Shown here: positions 34,021-47,201 of the stretch, in pieces
Layout of the letters: each line of letters starts with the position of its first letter
How positions within the stretch are numbered: the first letter of the stretch is position 1
Origin: Karstenula rhodostoma CBS 690.94
Taxonomy: Eukaryota > Ascomycota > Dothideomycetes > Pleosporales > Didymosphaeriaceae
Assembly (NCBI GenBank): GCA_010093485.1
Contig: MU001496.1
Coordinates: 1,679,666 to 1,743,665 of the forward strand
DNA: 64,000 nt
Direction: 5' to 3'
Notes under the pieces: model-generated
Told to the model about the DNA's origin: nothing
Databases searched by the model: none
Seen by the model: the letters and a program-made list of their open reading frames with translations, nothing else
Program-made: the position numbers and the translations under genes

Positions 34021-36740
34021 GTATATAACCAGGCCTCTTGGGGCAGGGTAGGTTCTTCTTTGCACTACTTCAGTCGTGCCTGGGATAGGGGATGGGGGAC
34101 TAAAAATTGGCCAGACCATGCCGTATGTGGGTTGTTGCTGTACTGTGCAGTGTATAAGCGAAAAGGAATAGCATTGATGGGTGGGGAATGGTGGGCTGTG
34201 TGCTCGGTGGGGGGAAGTGGTGGTGGTGGTAAGGAGCGTCGTTAGATGGTGATGGAAAGGGTGATGTGGGTATATTATCTACGTCTGGGAGAGGGAATGG
34301 TCTTCACTCTGGTGGCATCCTCCCGGGTGGCTACGATAAAAGTGACGGATATTGTTTTGCTACTATAATACCCGTTTCAAAAACCAGGAGCAAGAGTTAA
34401 TGCGCTTCATGGGCGGTTGGACTTCTGTGATGAGGGAAGGACGGCGAGGAGCAGCGTTAGAGCGTGATGATTATTGGGGGGTCTGAGTATATAATCTCCG
34501 TCTTGGGGAGGGGCTGCTCTTCACGCTGCTTCGTTCCCGGGAAGGGGACTAAAAGATTCACAGTCATGGTTTTATGGGCTTCGCCGCTGTGGGCGTTGCA
34601 CCGGGAGGGAATAAAAGCAGAGCTTGAGACGATTCATAGGCGTTTGAGCTTCGTTGCTGTGGGCAGTGTCTGGACAAGTGATGGTAAATATCACCAGAGC
34701 TTGGTGAATATAGGGGACGCTGGATATAAAGTCAGTGGCTTGAGGGAGGCTATTCTTCACACTACTTCCCTGTTTTGGGTGACTAAAAGCGGACAGTACG
34801 AACACGAATGTGCTTTCCTGTGGTGTCTTCCGAGGAGAATCAAAAGGAGAGACCACCTCAGCCCGTGAGAATCGGAGGTTTTCAGATTAGGACATTTAGC
34901 GAGAGGCGCGAAGGGCTCGGAGTGGTGGTGAGTGTCATCACTGAACCAGCTTAGAGGCGGGAGGGGTATAAAAAACCCGCCTTCTTTGAAGGTTATTCTT
35001 TACTCTACCAACTTCCTACAGGAGGACTAAAAGCGGACAAAAGAACCCTGATGTGCGGCGCGACTCCTGTCCTAGTGAACTAAAAACAACTATCGCTGCG
35101 TGTCATGGAAACCCGGATTTTGGGAATTGCGCATTTACGGAGAAGTGCGGTGGTGGATATCATCGCCGAACCAACCTGGAGGTGTTAGGGTATTAAACGC
35201 CCTGTTTATCCCGAAGATCTTTCTTTCTCACACTACTTAATTCGCAGGAAAACGACTGAGAAAGGACCACGAGATGCGAATGTGCAGTCTTGTGGTGTCT
35301 GCTATGGGTAACTAAAAGTTTTCGTGCAAAAATTACATGGGAACCCGTGGTTTTAGGATTGTGACATTCTGGAGGGGGACGGCAGTGGGATTGGTGGTAG
35401 GGTTCGTCATCGAAGGGCAGAGATGATAGGTTGAAGGTGTAAAGTCCCCTTTTTCTTGGGGGTTGTTCTTCACCACATTACTTCACTTACGAGAGTGACA
35501 AAAAACGAATCAAACCTGTATATGCCCTTTCCTGTGGTGCCTGCACTGGAAAACTAGAAACATGCGTTGCTGCGCCGCATGGGAATCCGTCGTTTGTTGG
35601 GGCGCCAAGGCAGAGCTGTGGCGGTGGAAGTGGTGAGGAGGTTCGTTATCAAAGGACAGAGATGGTGGTGTGGGGAGGGTGAGAGTATAAAACCGCACCT
35701 TGGAGGAGGGCTGGTCTTAACACTGGTTTGTTCTTTTAACCGCGAGGAGAGGACTAAAAGACGAAAATGATGCAGTTGATATGCTTGGCTGGGACGACGT
35801 TGGGGGGGAACTAAAAATGCTCGAACATACAGTTCATGGGCTCCGCTGTGGGCTTTGGACTGGGAGGGAGTTGCTCGGGGACAGCGAGATTTTGCAACAA
35901 GGATACACTGGTCAATGTGAGGTGGTGGTGGCTATCATTCGAGCTTAACAAAGATGACGGCAGGTTGTGAAGATTAGGGTACAGAATACCGCCCCCGTCT
36001 TGAGGTCCACTCTTCATACTACATCATTATTTTTCAGAACGTAGGGGACTAAAAATGCCGTAAATACCAAGCCATGGGCTTCGCCTGGTGCCTGCCCGGA
36101 GGTGCCTTCATGGTGCTGTGATCTTCAAGCCTAAAGCTTGTGGTGAGTACTATCATTGCTGCGCGATGAACATGTGCTTAGGAAGAATGGACAGTATAAA
36201 TACTCTGTCTCCTACAAAGTTCGCTCTTAACACTGCTTTGTTGTTTCCTTCCGGGGGATTAAAACGGAAGTCGAGATATGTTATGTGCTTTGCCGTGGTG
36301 CCAATGCTGAGGGCTAGGAGTTCAGGCTGCGCTTTTTAAGACAAGCCTTGTGGTAAACATCAACATTGTTGCGTGAAGGTGATAAGTTTGAGGTGGACAG
36401 GGGAGTATAAATATCTGTCAAGGCTGCGGAGTCCCTGTTCACACTTTCGGCTTTTACAAGGACCAAAAGCAATAAATCTGACTCATGGTGCTTCGCCGTG
36501 GCGGGCTTGACGCTCAGGAGGGTATCAAAATCTAGACCAGTTCAAACTATGAGAAGCCACACTCCTCTACTAGATTAAGCCCGTGAAGGTGAATTGGCAG
36601 TGTGGAGTCTCTTCATTAAGAAACGATGAAGACAGTGGTGACCGAGGAGTAGCAGAGTACATAAACCCCTTTCGTTCCCCTAATTAACTATATTCACACT
36701 TCGGTACCTCACACTTTCCTAATAGAACTAAAAGTCAATG
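34021..36740 (+). repeat. Degenerate tandem array of TATA-box units
   Basis: About 12 units with an average period of about 240 bp. TATA-like boxes lie at about 34021, 34270, 34487, 34723, 34966, 35190, 35437, 35685, 35979, 36194, 36405 and 36657. The best forms are GTATAAAA or GTATAAATA. In each unit a TTCTTCACAC(T)ACTTC-like element follows about 30 bp after the TATA box, and a GGGGACTAAAAG-like box 55-70 bp after it. Many units add a second ACTAAAA after GTGGTGTC, then a GGCTTCGCC-like hairpin, GGAGGG and GTGGTGAGTATCATCG. Order and spacing are conserved while the sequence between drifts. Open frames are short and not shared, so the units are not evidently coding. It directly borders the AT-rich island. 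Function unknown. Confidence 0.8.
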
Positions 36741-36916
36741 TATGTTTTCGCGATAGTACTCCACTGCTGTAGTGCCCGTCTTAAAAAAAGACAAATCTCA
36801 GATATATAGGGCTCTCCGCTACAAAATTTATATTAATTTATTAAGGGAGGTGAGACAGTAGTTAGCTTTATCATTTAACAGACATGTGGGGATCCTGGAG
36901 TTATAGAAAATAATAG

Positions 36917-36955
36917 GGAGGCATTTATATCACGAAAAGTTTTTCAGGAGAGCTG
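36917..36955 (+). repeat. Left terminal inverted repeat
   Basis: Contains ATCACGAAAAGTTTT (36929-36943), the exact reverse complement of 62950-62964. Similarity extends outward (GAG-x-CA-xx-TATA) and inward (TCA...GCTG) with mismatches, some of the C-to-T type expected from RIP. Confidence 0.75.
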
Positions 36956-36960
36956 CGTAG

Positions 36961-37057
36961 ATGTGCACATTTGTGCGTATTTGTGCCCATACTGTCTAGA
37001 GTGCGCAGGTATGCGCAGGTGTGCACAGGTATGCGCAGGCGTGCGCAGGCGTGCCAG
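36961..37057. repeat. 10-bp GC-rich subterminal minisatellite
   Basis: Decamers of the type (G/A)TGCGCAGG(T/C): five full units at 37001-37050 plus a partial one. Related but diverged decamers (TTGTGCGTAT type) run from 36961. They survive as a GC- and CpG-rich patch directly inside the left inverted repeat. Confidence 0.85.
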
Positions 37058-37324
37058 ATTTATATAAAATCTCTATAAAAGAGAATTTCTTTATTCTTTA
37101 ATAACTTTTATAATATTAAAGCTATAATTATAATTTTTTAATAGATTTATAGAGAAATCCTTATATAATTTTATTTATTTAAAAAGGTCTATTTTATATT
37201 ATATAATTACTTAATAATATAAAGAAATCTTTATTTATTACTAATTTAAATATATATTATATAATATTATATTATATTTATATACTATTAGTATTATATA
37301 ATTATATTTTTAAATAATATTATT

Positions 37325-37446
37325 AAAATATATTACTAATCTATATAAACTAAATTAGTATATTTATAATAAACCCTTATTACCTAAAATATATTACTAA
37401 TCTATATAAACTAAATTAGTATATTTATAATAAACCCTTATTACCT
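37325..37446. repeat. 61-bp tandem repeat at 5' edge of copy A
   Basis: Two adjacent, almost identical 61-bp units (37325-37385 and 37386-37446). One further unit lies before copy C (52700-52760), and none before copy B. They are part of the element's leader rather than target DNA, because they recur at copy C. Confidence 0.9.
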
Positions 37447-38710
37447 ATAAAAATAAAAGAGGAAGTATATAGTAACTATATAAGAATTATAATATAAAAA
37501 AAAAAAAAATTTAAGAGAGTATAGTTAGTAGGGCTAAATAGGCTAGAACTACCTAATTATACTAAAGAGGTATTTTACCTAATATTATACTACTATTAAG
37601 GTAGTACTAAATTACCTACTAAACCCTAGAGAGTAGTATTTTTCTTAAAAACTTAATTAATAAAAACTTATTACTACTATAAACTTTATTCTTTATATAT
37701 AAGTACCCTAAAGTATAATTAGTAAATAGAGGTATTAGTTCTAATACCTAGCCTAATACTTATATATAAGCCTAGTACTAGGTAAACTAAAATAGTATAT
37801 TCTAGTAAGGACTAATTACTCTAGTAAGTTAGTAAATATACTAGATATTATACTTTATAATAGTAATATACTTAGTATAGATATAGGCTAGTAGTATACC
37901 TAAATTTAGTTAATAAATATAATAGAGCCTAATACTAGAACTAGTACTTATACTTAAAGAAATAAACTAGAAAGGCCTTAGAGGTTTTTTAAAAAGCTAT
38001 AATAGTACTAAACTAGAAGTAAAAACTATAAACTAGATCTTTATTAATAGTTTTAGGGAGAGTATAGTAAGTAGAGTAGAAGATATTATAATTAATAACT
38101 ACCTTCTTTACTAGGTACTAGAATAGTAGCTTAGGAATAAGTAGATTAGTATTCTTCTAAAACTAGTAGATTTTATAAAGAGTTATAACTAGAGAATATT
38201 AGTTTAATACTAGCCTAATACTAGTACTATACTTACTACTAGGTTTATAGTAGTAAGGCTTTTTAATACTACTAGTAGTTAGAGTAGATTACTAAGCCTT
38301 AATAAGTAAACTAGAAGTAATAGTCTTATAAGGGGTCTTAGTAGCTATTAGATAACTAGATAGACTAGCTATAATATATAAATATAGGGCTAATACTTAG
38401 AATTAATACCTAATTTACTTTAAGTCTTAGCCTTACCCTTACCCTTACTACTAATAGGGTATAAAGGCTTAATCTTTCTATATAGTACTATACTAGTAAA
38501 CTTATAAAAATTATTTATAGGTAGAATTAATTAAAGAGAGTTAATAGTTTATAGTATTAAGGTAAAGAAAAGAGAGGGTAAAAAAGTAGAAACTATAGTA
38601 CTTATATAGATTATATAATAGGCTTACTTAGCGCGTATATATAATATAAGTAAAAGTAAACTAGAAAAAAGTAAAGGTAAAAGGTAATAAATTAGAAAAA
38701 GAGCTCTATA

Positions 38711-39060
38711 TTTATAAAAACTTAACCTATTTAAGCTATTATAAATATATATAGGGTATTAGATAGTATTAGTTTATATAATAAAAAAAGTAATAGAATA
38801 TTCCTACTTTTAGATAAAATATATTTACTTTTACTTTAGTAAGTAAGTTATAAAGGTACCTTAGTATTTATAGTAAAAATAAAAAGTAAATATATTCTAA
38901 TTTTATAAAAATTTAATATATTTAAGTTATCTTAAGTATATATAGGGTATTAGGTAGTATTAGTCTATATAGTAAAAAAAGTAATAGAATATTCCTACTT
39001 TTAGGTAAGGTATATTTACCTTTACTTAAGTAAGTAAAGATACCTTAGTATTTATAGTAT
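38711..39060. repeat. About 190-bp internal tandem duplication in the element
   Basis: Two adjacent related segments (38711-38901 and 38902-39060, the second shorter). Each starts with TTTATAAAAA(C/T)TTAA and contains GTAATAGAATATTCCTAC. The same duplication is present in copies B and C, so it predates their spread. Confidence 0.8.
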
Positions 39061-42000
39061 AAGTACTTAATAGATAGGTATATAATAGTAGGGTTTAATT
39101 ATATAAAGTCTACTTATAATATTTATTAATAACTTTTTCTATTTACTTTTACTACCTTTCTTCTATACTCTATATTATAGAACTATATAGTTACTTATTC
39201 TATACCTAATATCTACCTATTATCTTATATCTAATACTTACCTAATACCTTTACTATAATAGACCTACCTAATATTAAGTAGTATAAAGGTATTAGAGAG
39301 TACTCTTTAAATAAGAGTATAAAGAAAAATATAGCTACTTAAATAAAGAAAACTAGTAAAGAGCTTACTATAGAGTATAATAAAATAGTAGATAATATAT
39401 ATTACTCTAAGTTCTAGAAGAATACCTTCCTACTAGTTATATAGCTAATTATTAATTAACTACTAATAAGAGACTAGCCTAATATACTAAAGTAGTTATA
39501 TATTTAGTTAAATAATATATATAATATAATATAGTAAATTAAAGAAGTATTAGATAATATTAAGTACTAATATATTTAATAGCTTTAATACTAGAACTAC
39601 TTAGTACTATAAGGTAGTAGCCTATACTAACTAAGATATTAGTAAAATTAAGGCTAAGTAGTTTATAGAGAAGTAAGCTTAGTATTTTAATATCTCTAGT
39701 TTCCCTACTCTAACTCTAATAATACTAATATCTATCTAACTACCTAATACCTTAACTAATACTAAAGTCTTATTATTAAAGACTTTAGACTAGTAATTAC
39801 TTAACCTATCTACTATTCTTAAGAGAAATAAGAAAGAAAAAGTTAAAATAGACTAGAAGGCTTTTAGATAAAAAGTTCTTAATACTAAAATTAATATTAA
39901 AAATATAACTATACTTAATACTTAGATTATTATAAGGGATAAGACTATTAAATACTTTAAAACTCTATACTAGAAGTAGAACTATCTTTACTAGGGTCTT
40001 AAAACCTTTTTTAATAATCTATAGGATAAAGATCTCCTATTTATAAGTATATAAGTATTTTAAAACTAATACCTTACTAATACCTACTAGATATAGATTA
40101 AGTAGATACTAGCTAGGTTAAATATATAAGTTTAGGATCTAATTCTAGTAAAAAGGATATTAGCTTAAAAAAGTATAAAGGTAAATTTCTATTTAAACTA
40201 TAATATTTTTAATTAATTTAATATAGTATTATATACTATATAAGGTAACTTTATTAGCTATATAATATCTCTCTATATATAAAACTTTAAAAATTACTTA
40301 CTTATTATTTATAATTCTATAGTCTAAGTAGGAGAGGATACTTATTAGTCTATTCTATATAGTCTAATTTACTAGCTTCTTTTACTAATCTATAATCTAT
40401 ATAGTATACTAGAATATATATAAAAAGGATATTACTCTACTACTTCCTAGTCTATATAAAAAGTATATACTATACTCTACTTTATAAGTAAAATATTAAC
40501 TATAGTATTAGGTATTACTAATAAGTTAAGGACTATATATTTAGAGTAAGTAGATTTACTAGTAAAAAGGCTACTTATATTCTAGATATAGTATTTAGTA
40601 ATAAGGAGGATCTACCTAATAATATAGATTAGATTATAGATATACTTTATAGTACTAAGGATAAGAACTAAATAATAAATTAGTAAAAGGTATAATATTA
40701 GATATACTAAAAGGTATTAGGCCTTATAATAGCTAGAAGATAGTCTCTAAGTATAAAAATAACTAATTTAACCTCTATTATTTATCCTTCTTTTTTACTT
40801 TTATATATTTCCTATCTTTAGACCTTAGATACTAGAAAGAAAAAGAAGTCTTAAATATAAAGCCTTTAATATTCTATATATATAATAGGGTAATATATAG
40901 TAAACTAGTAATAAAGTCCTTCTTTCTAGATATAAGTATTCTAGTTAAAGTAAGACTAAGACCTTAGGACTTATATACTATAATAGCCTATACTAAGTAA
41001 AGAGGAAACTAGACTTATATAATAACTACCTAGTTATAAAGGAACTTATAAGATATAGGGAAGATAGGTATAGCTATCTTACCTACTTTTATAGTATATA
41101 GACCAGGCCCTATATACTAATTAAAAATAGTAAGAATAGCTAAAGGGGGTTCCTTTATATAATCTATAGTAGCTAGATACTATATAATATTATTAACCTT
41201 ACTAATAGCTCTATTAATAAGATTATACTTAGTCTAAGTATTAGCTAGAAGTATAATCTTAATACTAATAGAAAGGAAAAGTTTACTCTCTAGATTACTA
41301 GCTTCTATTAATAGTATTATTATATATATAGGGTTATTATATTTAGCGTAATAGGCTAATACTAGCTAGTATTAGTTCTAAAGATAATTATAATTAATTA
41401 TATTAACCTTATAGTACTTAGTATAGAGGTATATAGAATTATAGAAAATATCTATTTCTAAATTTAAAAGAATAGCCCTATAATAAGTTTAGAATAGTAA
41501 TTAGTCCTATTAAATACTTTTATTAACTTAAAGTTATAAGAGGGTATTTTAAAAGTTAGCCTTACTATCTCCTTATTAGTATTAAATAGTATTAAGAATA
41601 ATAGTCTTTAAAAATTACTAGTAGAACTACTTTATATAGGTATTAATAGATCCTTTATTTAGTAATAGATTATATAAAGGTTATTAGGTAATAGATAGTA
41701 ACTAGTAAAAGTCTTTAGATATAATAATATTTAGGCTAGTAAAAGGGAGGTATATAAATTAAGGATAAATTTTACTAAGTTAGATACTAATCTAAACTAG
41801 TATATTAAAACTAACTATAGACTTTTTATTAATAATAAGATAGTATATAGAGGAGAAAGTAAACTATAACTACTATAGAATAGTAATAAGTAGTAGTAGT
41901 ATAATCCCTCCTATATATATAATTAGAATCTAGAAAAGGCTATTAATTATTTAGCTATTAATTAGGAATATAGTAACTCTAGTAGGTATAGATTAAATAA

Positions 42001-45000
42001 TAGGAGATAGTATACCTACTTCCTTAGCTAGTTAATTAAGATAAGTTAAAATTATTTTAATAATATAGGTTTTACTAGTACTAGCTTTTTTATTAAGATT
42101 AATAAAAAGCTATAGTAGTACCCTCCTATTAAGAATTACTTTAAAATAGTTTATTACTATATTAAAGGTAATCCTTTATTAAGTAGCTAGAGTATTAGGG
42201 TTAGTATTAGGCTATTCTACTCTAGTAATAAGATACTCCTAGATTAATTATTTCTAGTAGGTTAAACTACTTAGATCCTAGTAATTATTATATTCCTTAG
42301 TACCCTAGTCCTTAGTATAGTTAATAGGCCTAGACCCTAGTATATCTTAGTTAACTAGTTTACTATTAATAGTAGGTCCTTAAGCTACTAATTTATCTAA
42401 CTTAAATTAGTCTTAAATAGGTATTTCTTTAAGTTCTAGGTCCTTTACCTCTACCTAATTAAGATTATCTCTATAATAATTAATATACTTATAGGTATAA
42501 TATATATAATAATAGTAATAGGCCTTAGTATTAGTTTTAAATAACTACCCCTAAAAGTTATAAATATTATCTATATACTAAAAGGGATAATAAAGTATAA
42601 GCTTAATATAATAAAAATAGGCTAGATCTAATATAGGAGAGTACTATAAATAATAGAATAGGATATATAGTTTAGCCCTAGATTACCTAGAGGAGATTTT
42701 ACTCTTATAATTAAAATATAGAAGGAAGTTAATATAGTAGAGACTATTAAGTATAAATAGGTATTCCTTATATCTCTAAAGTATTAACTTTCTACTCTAA
42801 AATAGAGTACTATTAGAATTAAGCTCTTCCTTATTTATCTATTAGATTTAATAAAAAAAGAATATAGTAGACTATACTTCTTTAGACTAGTAATTAATAC
42901 TTATTATAACCTATATAGACTATATAAGTAAAAGACTAAATAGTATATATATAACTTCTTAGGCTAAATAATCTCTTTCCCTAATTATTTTATTTATAAG
43001 CTTAGATATAAATAAAGTAAGAGTATAATCTTTATTTAGATAGGGAAGAATAAATACTATAAAGTTTATATAGGAAATAGTATATTTTTTAGTCTTTAAG
43101 GTATATATACTAATATACTAAGCTATACTAGCTATACTAGTATAGACTTAGATATTAGTATTAGCCCTCTAGTCTAATACTAATATAGGATAAAAAGGGT
43201 TAAGTTATATATAATTATAGATAGGTTTAAAGCGTCTATATTATTTCCTAGGGGGAATAATAAAAGTAGAGTATAAATAAGTAGACTAAGGAGCCCTAAA
43301 CCTATAGATTTCCTCTTCTATAGTAGTATTCTTCTAAAAATAGTAACTAGAAATATATTAGTATATATAATACTAGATAAGGATTAATAATAGTTCCTAG
43401 TTATTAAACTTTATTTCTATAAAAGGAAGTAATAATAGTATTATAGTATTAATTAAAATAATAATATTATTAGATTATATTAATTTAGGATAGATTACTA
43501 AAATAGTATTAGACTAGTATTAGACTAGATATTTAATATTAGCCTCTATAGTTAAAGGGCCTAATTCTAGGTCTAGATCTAGAGTATTACTAATATAGTA
43601 GAGTCTATAGTTATAGGTACTCCTATACCCCTACTATTTATAGTAATCCTAGGAGTCCTAGATATTAAGAAAAGGGATAAAGATATATTTTTTAAATATA
43701 GTAAATTAAATATAGAAATAGTAAGCTATAATATAAGAATATTCTTTTAGAAAGTTCTAAGTAAGTCTCCTCTATATATTTAAGGTTACTACCTACTACT
43801 CCTTAAATTATAGTATAAACTAGAGGAGATTATACTAAAAGTTATTAGTAGTAGAGAAAGTAATAAATAAAATAGGGCTTTTTAACTACTTAATCTAGAA
43901 AGTATTAGGTAGGTATTAGATAGTTAAAGTTATAATAACTTATTATAGTATTAAGCTTCCTATCTTTTTATTACTAGTATAGTTATATTCCCTAGAGCTA
44001 GGCACCTATATAAATAATAGAGTTAATTAGTAATACTCCTTAATTAGGCCCTAAAAAGGTAGTCTAAATATCCTTAGCCTATAATAGAAGACTATTAATA
44101 CCTTACCTAGCTATAAAACTAGCCTATATTATAGATACCTTCTATATTATTATATTAAATAAAGTAAACTAAAATTAAGGATAATAAGTAAAATATCTAT
44201 CTTTATAATAAAGAAGGTAATATATATAGGTAATAAAATTAACTTCTTATAAATAAGGCTTATTATAATTACTTATACTAGTAGGGTATAATAAAAGGAA
44301 TATAAGACTTAAATAGTAAATACTTTTAGTAAACTTAGTAATTAGTATTAGGTAAATAGCTCCTATAGAGAGGTAAATATAACTAGTATAAGAATAAATT
44401 TAGTTCTAAAAAAATTTAAACTTAGGGGTAGCTATACCTAAATTAGATATAGCTAAAACCTCTAGAGGCTTATCTTTATTCTTATATATATTATTCTTAG
44501 TACTAGCCTCTTTATTACTATTATATATACTCTTACCTCCTCCTTATATAGAAGTAATACTAGGTAGTATACTATCTATATTTAAAGGATAAAACTATTA
44601 GTTAAAAGAGGTATTAAATATAGTATTAGTTATTTAACTAGAACTAGAGTTTTTAAGACTAAGGTAAAGGACCTCTAGTTACTATTTAATAGAACTATTA
44701 ATAGGAAGGGATATAAGAGTCTTATAGTTAATAGTAATATTTTAGTAACTAGAATAATAGGTAATTAGAAATAGAAGCTACTATTATATAATAGAATAGT
44801 ATATATAGTAGTCCTTCTTAAATTAGTAATTAATCTAATCTAGGTTATCCCCCTTAGTCTAGGCAGGCTTTAGGATAATAATCTTAACCTCTTAAAGAAA
44901 TTATAGAAGTTAAGAAAAAAGTATTACTATATTAATAGTAAAGTTATAGATATAGCTATAATAATAGTATTAGGCCCCCCTATAGATATATATCTCTATA

Positions 45001-47033
45001 GTAACTTAGACCTAAATAAGTAGATATTCTTCTATATTAGTAAGAGGTAGTAATAATAAAAGTAAAGGCCCTAGGTCTATATTATTCCTACTCCTATATA
45101 ATAGAATAAAATCTAGTCTATTATTTTTTATCTAATTCTAGTAGTAGTTATTATACTCTCTCTAGATAATATAGAGGTTAAACTACTAGTAATTATAAAT
45201 AGAGTAAATACTTATCTAAATATTTTTAAGCTCTTAATAAAATACTAATATATAATTTAATTCTTTAGGTAGAAGTATAGGTTCCTATAGATAGTCTAGG
45301 TTTATAGAATCTAAAGGTTACTAAATAGAAGAATCCTACTAATATATTTAGTCTTTAGTAATTATAAAGTCCTCTATAAAGAGGTCCCTATTACTAAATT
45401 TATTCCTACTACTTTTATTACTATAATTAGATATAGGACTATTAGAGGAGGTAAAGTCTAATACCTTACCTAATACCTATAGACCTAGGAATATAGAAGT
45501 AGGCTAGATAGGTATTTATACTATTATAAATTAAATAGATCTTATATCTAAATTCTTTATATATAATAGTAAAAGAGTATATAGTATTAATTATATTATA
45601 TTTAGCCTAGGAGAGGATATTAGAAGAGGGATCTAATAGGCCTTATATAATAAATAATAGTTATCCTAAAATAACCTTTATAGGGTTAGTCTTATTAGGG
45701 TAAAGAGCTATAAAAGACTTAGTAAAAATAATAGAGTATAAGGTATAGAATATAGTTAAGTTATAATATTAGTAGGTCTACTAATAATATAGTATTTAGA
45801 AAGAGGTATAATAGAAGTTAGTAGAGAATATTTTTATTTATAATATATATAGTGTTTCTTTAGTTTTCTATTTATAAAGATATTAAGAACTAGATTAAGT
45901 AGATAACTATATTTATAGTAGAGTAGTATAGGTTTCTAGCCTACTATTACTAATTAATAGAGAGATAGTATATAGCTAGAATAGATAGTATAATATAAAA
46001 ATACGTCTATAAAGTAGGTATTAGTCTAGATATTAGATAAGAATATATATAAAAAAAAAAAGGTAGGGTATAACTAATCTACTTTAAAAGTTTATTTTAT
46101 ACTAATTTAGAAATATAATCTATTATAGGAGGAAATACTTTTATTTACTATTATCTATATAATCTTAGAAGAAGGGAAGAATAATATCTTCTATAATAGA
46201 CTTAAATTACTTAGTTTTATAAAAGTACTACTTAGCCTATTTCTAAAGCTCTAGAACCTTATAAAAGAGAATATACTCCTAGTTAGAATTATTAGAATAC
46301 TCTTTATATTACTAATATTATCCTATAATAATTATATAGTACTTAAGAAAGGTATACTAATAAGGAAATAAGGTATTATAAAGAGAGTATTATATAGTAT
46401 CTATAGTAGAATATAGTAGGTTAGCTAGTAAAAATATATAGAATAATAGTATACTTTTTAATATAGAAGGATATAGTATTATAACTTTAGGGTAGATAAA
46501 TTTAGGGGGTAATAGTACCTATAAATCCCTATTAATATTAGTTAAAATAATAATAAGGAGGAATATTTATACTTTATTTTATCTATTATAGCTATAATAT
46601 TATTCTAAATAAGTATATCTATATTATATATAATAGGCGCTTTAGTATTAGGAGGACTTCTACTCTATTAGAAGGTATTAGGAAGTACTATAGAAATAAA
46701 GGATATAGATAGTATTCTATAGATATAAAATATCTTAGAGAATATTAAGATAGATAAAGAAGATAGTATAAGACTACTAAAAGTATTATTAAAATTAAGT
46801 ATTATAATAGTATTATAGTAAAAGAATAGATAAGGGATAAAGTTAAATTAAGTTAAAAAGGAGATTTTAAGTTTTTAAAGTATTAGTTAGTATTAGGCTA
46901 GACTAATACCTAAAGAAGGATTATATACTAAATAAATATTTAGAAATATATAGCTAAGTTTAATATTTTATAACTAAAGTAGTTATAGATAATATATTAG
47001 TTATATTAGTATTTAGGGAAATATTATTATATC

Positions 47034-47067
47034 GCGTTTTAAGGACTAATTAGAATATATAAAACGC
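47034..47067. repeat. Hairpin near the 3' end of copy A
   Basis: GCGTTTTA (47034-47041) and TAAAACGC (47060-47067) form an 8-bp perfect stem with an 18-nt loop, about 135 bp before the end of the copy. At the corresponding place in copy C the GC pairs are lost by C-to-T and G-to-A changes. Confidence 0.7.
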
Positions 47068-47201
47068 CTTTTTTTAGCTAATAGGAAGTCTAAAATCCTT
47101 TATCCTAATTAGGTAATATATAGCCCTAAGGTTTAGCTAGCTATATAGAAGCTCTACTATAATAGTTTACTTCCTTACTTTATTCGTTATAAATAATAAA
47201 G

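Larger units (their letters stand above)
37447..47201. mobile_element. Unclassified RIP-mutated element, copy A (full)
   Basis: About 9,755 bp. It matches copy C over its whole length. It shows no long terminal direct repeats that would mark an LTR retrotransposon and no clear inverted repeats at its own ends. It is the least mutated of the three copies, keeping a few CpG sites (near 38632, 43234 and 47033). No coding frame survives on either strand, so its class is not called. It is followed without spacer by copy B. Confidence 0.75.

Noticed and set aside
34464..36339. Short frames inside the tandem array as possible peptides
   Set aside because: Frames start and stop at different places in different units and the peptide is not conserved, although ATG plus GGCTTCGCC-like sequence recurs.
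37447..47201. LTR retrotransposon
   Set aside because: I compared the two ends of copies A and C and saw no long direct terminal repeats. The 61-bp leader is not present at the 3' end.
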